Source: Shimazuella kribbensis DSM 45090 (GTDB lineage: Bacteria > Bacillota > Bacilli > Thermoactinomycetales > Thermoactinomycetaceae). Taken from it: a DNA stretch of 64,000 nucleotides. This document shows, piece after piece, positions 59,765-64,000 of this stretch. The stretch is taken from positions 112,189 to 176,188 of the forward strand of contig NZ_ATZF01000011.1 in the NCBI RefSeq assembly GCF_000428065.1. Direction: 5' to 3'. The position numbers were made by a program, and so were the translations under genes. The notes below the pieces were generated by a model. It saw only the letters and a program-made list of their open reading frames with translations. It did not search any database and was not told the DNA's origin. The stretch's first letter is position 1, and each line of letters starts with the position of its first letter.

Positions 59765-60106
59765 ATGAAAATTCAAGCTCTCTTTATACCTGCTGACAAA
59801 GAATCATTTCAAAACAGAGTTCGTGAAGAGCTCCTCCCTCTTTTATACCAAATGCCATACATAGATAAAATTGAACTGACCCCTTTTTCGGATACTCCAG
59901 ATGAGTTGCAAGAACAATTTATAGACAAACCTATCTATTACCAGATCGCGCTTTATTTGAAAGAAGAAGACATCTTAAAAACATTTAGTACGGAAGCTGG
60001 GAAGGAAATTTCTTCTTATCTCAGATCATTGGGAGCCCAAGTGATCACCAGTATAGGTGATAATCGAGTTTTTTATCGCTGGGATCTAGAACAATTAAAA
60101 ATATAG
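59765..60106 (+). CDS. Second EthD-like protein
   Basis: 113 residues: MKIQALFIPADKESFQNRVREELLPLLYQMPYIDKIELTPFSDTP and a C-terminal strand-helix pair. The layout follows the preceding gene (strand, helix, LLPL, strand with KIELT like RLELT), so the two look like diverged paralogues and may form a heterodimeric barrel. ATG 26 bases after the previous stop; no specific function recognised. Confidence 0.6.
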   Translation: MKIQALFIPADKESFQNRVREELLPLLYQMPYIDKIELTPFSDTPDELQEQFIDKPIYYQIALYLKEEDILKTFSTEAGKEISSYLRSLGAQVITSIGDNRVFYRWDLEQLKI

Positions 60107-60145
60107 TTTTTTGGTAGATCAGAACAAATAAAGTCTATCTTATCT

Positions 60146-60313
60146 GCAAAGCGAGACTAGGAGCACAGCGACATAGCGAGACTTGTGCCCTAATCTGAGG
60201 TGCAAAGCGAGACTAGGAGCACAGCGACATAGCGAGACTTGTGCCCTAATCTGAGGTGCAAAGCGAGACTAGGAGCATAGCGACGAAGCGAGACTTGTGC
60301 CCTAATCTGAGGT
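60146..60313 (+). repeat. Three tandem 56-bp units
   Basis: Units at 60146-60201, 60202-60257 and 60258-60313. The first two are identical; the third differs at three positions. Each unit has two copies of GCGAGACT and ends with CTAATCTGAGGT, the first block of the dispersed element. The array sits exactly inside a copy of that element, whose left flank (TCTATCTTATCTG) lies just before 60146 and whose right part follows. There are no spacers, so it is not a CRISPR array. Confidence 0.9.
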
Positions 60314-60377
60314 CCATAAGTGCGAAGAAACCTCTAGTTATGTCTTTAATAGCTTGTCCATTGGCAAGTTTTCTTTA
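60305..60377 (+). repeat. Dispersed intergenic element, copy C
   Basis: ATCTGAGGTCCATAAGTGC, then AAACCTCT, a variable part, and CTTGTC-CATT-GGCAAG (60353-60368) followed by TTTTCTTTA. Same blocks and nearly the same length as copy A at 8880-8950. The final hairpin looks like a terminator for the EthD-like pair. Confidence 0.65.
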
Positions 60378-60413
60378 TGATTTTTGCCCTTTTTATACTT
60401 ACTACATTGGGAA

Positions 60414-60446
60414 AACATCTCTTCGTTGGTGAAGAGGTGTTTTTTG
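60414..60446 (+). terminator. Terminator upstream of the AbrB-PIN operon
   Basis: AACATCTCTTC (60414-60424) pairs with GAAGAGGTGTT (60431-60441), loop of six, followed by TTTTTG. It insulates the toxin-antitoxin operon from the repeat region. Confidence 0.8.
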
Positions 60447-60461
60447 TGTGCAAAATGACTC

Positions 60462-60490
60462 TTGATTGGACAAGAAGAGGAGCATACAAT
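60462..60490 (+). promoter_or_regulatory. Promoter of the AbrB-PIN operon
   Basis: TTGATT (60462-60467), 17 bases, TACAAT (60485-60490), 25 bases before the TTG start. Confidence 0.65.
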
Positions 60491-60515
60491 GTAGAAAAAG
60501 AGGGAGGAGATATGC

Positions 60516-60782
60516 TTGGATAGAGCGAAACTGAGTGCCAATAATCAAATCATTGTACCAGAAGCAATCCGAGATAAACTTCGACTCGCCCCGGGAGACA
60601 TACTTGACTTTCTAGAAAATGAACAAGGAGAGATCATCCTAAAGAAGGTCAATCGAATGGAAGCTCTATTTTCTGTTTTGGATGAGATAAATACGGAAGC
60701 CGAAAAATCAGGGATTACAGAGGACGTCTTGCTAGAAGAATGGCGTAAAGTGAGAAAGGAACAACGCCATGGAGGCGAATAA
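60516..60782 (+). CDS. AbrB-type antitoxin
   Basis: 88 residues: AKLSANNQIIVPEAIRDKLRLAPGDILDFLENEQGEIILKK is the SpoVT-AbrB DNA-binding fold; the helical, acidic C-terminus should bind the PIN partner. TTG start with GGGAGGAG upstream (an ATG at 60512 is out of frame and stops at once). It overlaps the toxin gene by 14 bases. Confidence 0.88.
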   Translation: MDRAKLSANNQIIVPEAIRDKLRLAPGDILDFLENEQGEIILKKVNRMEALFSVLDEINTEAEKSGITEDVLLEEWRKVRKEQRHGGE

Positions 60783-61221
60783 AAAACTTCGTGTCTATGT
60801 CGACACCAATATTTTTATTTCTTTGCTGGCATTTAAGAGTCAAAGAATGCGTTATTTCCTTGAAGTAGTGCAGAACCATCATACCCTGTTACTCTCCACT
60901 GCTGTTCTAGAGGAGATCGATGAAGTGTTGTCTAGACGTTTTCCAAAAGCGATTCCATTGGTTAGCAAAATGCTTCGTTATCTTGAATATGAACTAATCC
61001 CCACTCCAACACCTTCTGAACCTGCCTATCACGAAGTGGTGAAAGAACTACCCTATATCAAAGATCCGGACGATGTCATCATTTTTGTAGGTGCATGGCT
61101 TGGCAAATCCGATATCATTGTTTCCCATGATAAAAAACATTTTCATACGAAAGAAGTAAAAGAAGTTTTTACAGTCATGACCGCAAACGATTTTTTATTA
61201 AAATATGATTCCCGTTCTTAA
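60769..61221 (+). CDS. PIN-domain toxin, putative endoribonuclease
   Basis: 150 residues, PIN_3 family. Acidic site: Asp12 in VYVDTNIFI, Glu48/Glu49 in AVLEEIDEVL, Asp102 in IKDPDDVII, Asp115 and Asp121 in KSDIIVSHDKKHF. The order strand-helix-strand and the SHDKKHF motif are typical of putative toxin-antitoxin PIN proteins. Coupled to the AbrB-type antitoxin upstream. Confidence 0.87.
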   Translation: MEANKKLRVYVDTNIFISLLAFKSQRMRYFLEVVQNHHTLLLSTAVLEEIDEVLSRRFPKAIPLVSKMLRYLEYELIPTPTPSEPAYHEVVKELPYIKDPDDVIIFVGAWLGKSDIIVSHDKKHFHTKEVKEVFTVMTANDFLLKYDSRS

Positions 61222-61377
61222 CAAATGGATATGTAATTCGTATCAAAGAAGAATGGATTTCCCATCCTGTACTTATAGGGGACATAAGTAGATGTTCTTC
61301 TGATACCCTTTTCTGTTATAATTAACGAAATAATCAGATATTCCATCATGCGAAATACAAGGATGATACGACCTAAG

Positions 61378-61411
61378 AAAAAACGCTCATTTCCCATGGA
61401 GCGTTTTTTTA
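61378..61411 (+). terminator. Terminator after the PIN toxin
   Basis: AAAAAACGCTC (61378-61388) pairs with GAGCGTTTTTT (61399-61409). It lies 157 bases after the toxin stop; between them I see nothing coding. Confidence 0.8.
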
Positions 61412-61583
61412 TTTTATCGTACTAAAATAAAAAGGAAAAGTGTAAAAGCAGGTGATGAATGGTCTGATTCAATCCATCCCATAACCACTTAATACTTAAA
61501 TATGAAGTATCTAATTTATCTTATTTATGTCTTTTACTTTCTAAAATGGACACAAAAGGAAAAATGGATACTTCGATATAAGG

Positions 61584-61589
61584 TATAAT
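61584..61589 (+). promoter_or_regulatory. -10 element of the exported protein gene
   Basis: A perfect TATAAT 38 bases before the GTG at 61627, with no good -35. It overlaps an in-frame ATG at 61588, which therefore cannot be the translation start. The stretch 61412-61583 shows nothing else. Confidence 0.45.
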
Positions 61590-61626
61590 GAATGAGAAAA
61601 CTCAACTTCGTATTGGGGGTTTTATT

Positions 61627-62217
61627 GTGCAAAGAATCACAAAAATAGTAATTGCCGCTACTCTGATGGTGGGTGCAGCAATTACAAACCTGTCCACTCC
61701 GACTTATGCGTCATTAGATTCCAAGAATGTACAAGCACAACAAGATCATAGACGTATCATCGAAAAAACAGAGCAGCTTGCAAGACAAGGGAAGACTATC
61801 AATAGCGAAAATTTCGCGGTAGGCTCCAAAGGGGAAGATATACAGAATAAATGGGGAAAGCCTGATAGTAATAACTCAAGTGAAGAGGCCTATACCTATA
61901 GCAAACGAAACATCGAATTTTTCTTATCCAAAGGTATTGTCACTCACATTGTTTCCTATGATACAAACTATAAAAATATTACCTATAATGAAGTGATAAA
62001 AACGTTGGGTGAACCTGCCAAAGAAACTAGGGGAGAGGACGGAGTCTATGCCACATATGAATGTGGGAAAAAATTGCTCATGTTCTCATTCTACTACGAT
62101 AAAAGTGGAAAGAATCCTGATACGATCAAACAAATTGTTGTTTTGGATCAGTACAAAAATCTGCAAGAAGAAAAGCAGTATCATAATACCATACTGGAGT
62201 TATTTGATTTGCAATGA
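61627..62217 (+). CDS. Exported protein, DUF4309/YjgB-like
   Basis: 196 residues, function unknown. Signal peptide: QRITKIVIAATLMVGAAI with probable cleavage after TYA (around residue 28). The mature protein has two similar modules, GSKGEDIQNKWGKPDSN and ITYNEVIKTLGEPAKETR, each followed by a Tyr-rich strand; this is the pattern of small bacterial proteins of the BamE/SmpA-like fold, seen in YjgB. GTG start with GGGGG 7 bases upstream. Confidence 0.68.
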   Translation: MQRITKIVIAATLMVGAAITNLSTPTYASLDSKNVQAQQDHRRIIEKTEQLARQGKTINSENFAVGSKGEDIQNKWGKPDSNNSSEEAYTYSKRNIEFFLSKGIVTHIVSYDTNYKNITYNEVIKTLGEPAKETRGEDGVYATYECGKKLLMFSFYYDKSGKNPDTIKQIVVLDQYKNLQEEKQYHNTILELFDLQ

Positions 62218-62274
62218 TTTTCTTTCCTTTTGCGTGAAAATTCGATAGCATAATGAGAAAAGGAGAGAGGCTGT

Positions 62275-62910
62275 GTGAATATTGGTTTTGCTCTCATTCC
62301 AAATCCGCTCTTTTTGGAGCAAGTAATAGAAGTTCAGTCAAAAATTAAGCAAAAATATAGTCTAGAACCCAGCTTTTCGATGGAAACCAATCTACCGCAT
62401 GTGACGATTCTCCAAGGGAATTTTCAGGAAGAGTTAGACTATGAAAAAGCAGCTCAAATATTGTCGCAACAAATAGAAGATATAGATATATCGCTTACTT
62501 TTACCGATTTCATCCATAAAGGATTGGGATGGTTTTTTCTGTTGTGTCAGAAAGAGCCTTGGTTACTATCTCTTCATCAAACGGCATGCACTTTGTTAAT
62601 AGATGATATGGTTGTTACAGAGGAAACCAAACAAGCAGATGATCTCATGTATCTGTCTCCACTTGAAAAATACAATCACCTGACATACAGCTATCGATAT
62701 ATGGGTGAGGCATACTTGCCACATATAACACTGGGAAGATATATAACAAAAAGTCATACAGAAATACTTCTTGATATTCAAGAAATATGGCAGAAGTATT
62801 CTATTTCCCCTTTGCAATCGATGGATCGTCTAACCGTGTATAAGATGGGTGTAAATGGTGCTCATGCGAAAACTTTATGGGAAACAAAGCTTCCACACGG
62901 TGGAAAATAG
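62275..62910 (+). CDS. 2H phosphoesterase-superfamily protein (2'-5' RNA ligase-like)
   Basis: 211 residues with the two HxT-type motifs that define the superfamily: LPHVTILQG (His42, Thr44) and LPHITLGRY (about His154). This group cleaves or ligates 2',5' or cyclic phosphate bonds; the substrate here is unknown. GTG start after AGGAGAG. Confidence 0.78.
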   Translation: MNIGFALIPNPLFLEQVIEVQSKIKQKYSLEPSFSMETNLPHVTILQGNFQEELDYEKAAQILSQQIEDIDISLTFTDFIHKGLGWFFLLCQKEPWLLSLHQTACTLLIDDMVVTEETKQADDLMYLSPLEKYNHLTYSYRYMGEAYLPHITLGRYITKSHTEILLDIQEIWQKYSISPLQSMDRLTVYKMGVNGAHAKTLWETKLPHGGK

Positions 62911-62912
62911 AG

Positions 62913-62947
62913 AAACCTCCTTTCATCCTAGTGATGGGGAGGTTTAA
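62913..62947. terminator. Terminator between convergent genes
   Basis: AAACCTCC (62913-62920) pairs with GGAGGTTT (62938-62945), with an inner CATC/GATG stem. It follows the 2H gene by two bases and also faces the minus-strand MerR gene. Confidence 0.7.
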
Positions 62948-63005
62948 TTCATGATATATGTTTCAAAAAGGGAACGTAGAGTGAGAAAAGACCAATTTAT
63001 TCATG

Positions 63006-63377
63006 TTACTCGTTTTTGTTTGCTAATATTGTTTTATAAAGCTGTACTTTCCCATCTAACATCTGAATATATGACATCAATTGATTTACTTGGGATTGAA
63101 CGTTTTCCTTTTGCTTTTGCAATAAGTCTATCCGATTCTCTATTGTATGATCCCCTTGTACAAGGAGATTTACAAACTTCTTTATGTCTATTACAGGCAT
63201 ACCTGTTTCTTTGAGGCAACGTATAAATTGGAGAACCTCCAAGTCTGTTTTCTCATAGATTCGAATCCCACTGTTATTACGTTTAACAGAAGGCATAATA
63301 CCTTCCTTTTCATAGTAACGTAACGTATGGATGGATAATCCAGTAGTCTCGGCAATCTCTCCAATTGTATATCCCAT
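63006..63377 (-). CDS. MerR-family transcriptional regulator
   Basis: 123 residues. N-terminal winged helix YTIGEIAETTGLSIHTLRYYEKEGIMP, then the wing with GIRIYEKTDLEVLQFIRCLKETGMPV, and a long coiled-coil dimerisation helix (about 85-120). No cysteines in metal-binding arrangement, so it is of the drug/redox type rather than a metal sensor. It follows the SDR gene by four bases and probably controls it. Confidence 0.9.
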   Translation of the reverse strand: MGYTIGEIAETTGLSIHTLRYYEKEGIMPSVKRNNSGIRIYEKTDLEVLQFIRCLKETGMPVIDIKKFVNLLVQGDHTIENRIDLLQKQKENVQSQVNQLMSYIQMLDGKVQLYKTILANKNE

Positions 63378-63381
63378 GACT

Positions 63382-64000
63382 TCATAACTCCTGTCTTGTT
63401 GGTCTGATAATCAATTCATTTACTGCTACTTCTTCTGGTTGAGACAGAGCATAAAGTATTCCATTTGCTATTGCGTTAGGAGATAGCGCTATATCCATAT
63501 TATCATCTATTTCTTTCTTGATCGATTCTGTTGAAATAGTATTGGTTAATTCCGTCTTCACACCTCCAGGGCATATGATGGTAGTACGAATGTTATTTTT
63601 CGCCTCTTCTTGTCTGAGTGCCTCTGTGATCGCTCTTACTGCAAACTTTGTCCCAGAATAAACTGCCCATGTCTTATTGACAATATGGCCTGTAACAGAG
63701 GAAACATTTATAATATGCCCTTTTTTCTGTTGTCGCATATGGGGAAGTACTGCATCAATTCCATATAGAACTCCTTTCATATTTACATCTATCATTTGAT
63801 CCCACTCAGAGACTTTTCTTTCATGTAAATATGACAGTGGCATGATTCCTGCGTTATTAATCAAAACATCTATGTGACCAAATTTATTAATTGTATATAG
63901 GATTAAATCTTCTACTTCGTTTTGAGATGAAACATTGGTAACTTTGTATTCTACTACTCCCCCTTCTTGTTGTAATTCTCTTTGAAGAGAACGCAATCTT
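63382..64000 (-). CDS. Short-chain dehydrogenase/reductase, N-terminus outside the window
   Basis: NAD(P)-dependent oxidoreductase; 205 residues visible and the frame stays open to base 64000, so the dinucleotide-binding TGxxxGxG part is missing. Present are the NNAG motif (LINNAGIMPL), the catalytic Ser in INVSSVTG, Tyr and Lys in VYSGTKFA, and the CPGGVKTEL loop. MerR-plus-SDR pairs are frequent; substrate unknown. Confidence 0.9.
   Translation of the reverse strand, partial: RLRSLQRELQQEGGVVEYKVTNVSSQNEVEDLILYTINKFGHIDVLINNAGIMPLSYLHERKVSEWDQMIDVNMKGVLYGIDAVLPHMRQQKKGHIINVSSVTGHIVNKTWAVYSGTKFAVRAITEALRQEEAKNNIRTTIICPGGVKTELTNTISTESIKKEIDDNMDIALSPNAIANGILYALSQPEEVAVNELIIRPTRQEL

Noticed and set aside
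60146-60313. Possible CRISPR array
   Set aside because: The 56-bp units follow each other without spacers and no cas genes are present; it is a plain tandem repeat.
62951-63214. Plus-strand frame opposite the MerR gene
   Set aside because: It is antisense to a clear MerR regulator and has no family features.

Overview
The window is a 64 kb piece of a low-GC Gram-positive chromosome. The gene order cysE-cysS-mrnC-rlmB-yacP-sigH-rpmG-secE-nusG-rplKAJL-rpoBC, followed by the str, S10, spc and alpha ribosomal operons, is the Bacillales arrangement. SigH and two perfect 0A-box heptamers point to an endospore former. I infer a Bacillales member, possibly of the Thermoactinomycetaceae; that family placement is a guess from general character, not from a marker I can prove.

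Layout. 1-8.9 kb: cysteine and tRNA/rRNA processing genes, sigH, the preprotein/antitermination genes secE-nusG and the L11-L1-L10-L12 cluster, with recognisable autoregulatory leaders (two L1-site mimics, an L10 leader with attenuator). 8.9-16.4 kb: rpoBC. 16.4-21.7 kb: an accessory two-component system plus ABC-2 exporter resembling linearmycin-type resistance (lnrJKLMN). 21.9-26.8 kb: rplGB-rpsL-rpsG-fusA-tuf. 26.9-28.8 kb: small accessory pocket (exported DUF2690-like protein, two small unknown genes, one gene remnant). 28.9-47.9 kb: S10-spc-alpha superoperon, secY, adk, map, infA, rpoA, then ecfA1-ecfA2-ecfT and truA. 47.9-51.2 kb: a second accessory pocket that separates truA from rplM-rpsI and holds small GC-rich, phage-like segments, a 40-bp perfect palindrome, a HAD hydrolase and a decayed monooxygenase. 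52.2-64 kb: accessory genes: RNase H, a complete chitobiose-type PTS locus with a divergent GntR regulator and ChbG deacetylase, two toxin-antitoxin pairs (AbrB-Doc and AbrB-PIN), an EthD pair, an exported protein, a 2H phosphoesterase, a MerR regulator and a truncated SDR gene.

Most notable observations. (1) Ribosomal protein L22 carries a roughly 67-residue N-terminal extension that reads as an ArgR-type winged-helix DNA-binding domain, in one continuous reading frame with its own strong ribosome binding site and with no internal start for a normal L22. Neighbouring L24, also at the polypeptide tunnel exit, has an unusual loop insertion. (2) A dispersed intergenic element ending in a terminator hairpin occurs two to three times just after gene ends; in one copy a 56-bp unit is tandemly repeated three times inside it. 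(3) Possible Spo0A-controlled short transcript downstream of sigH. (4) A Doc-family toxin in which the catalytic His of the Fic motif is Tyr.

All calls come from reading the sequence and from remembered family features; no database search was run.
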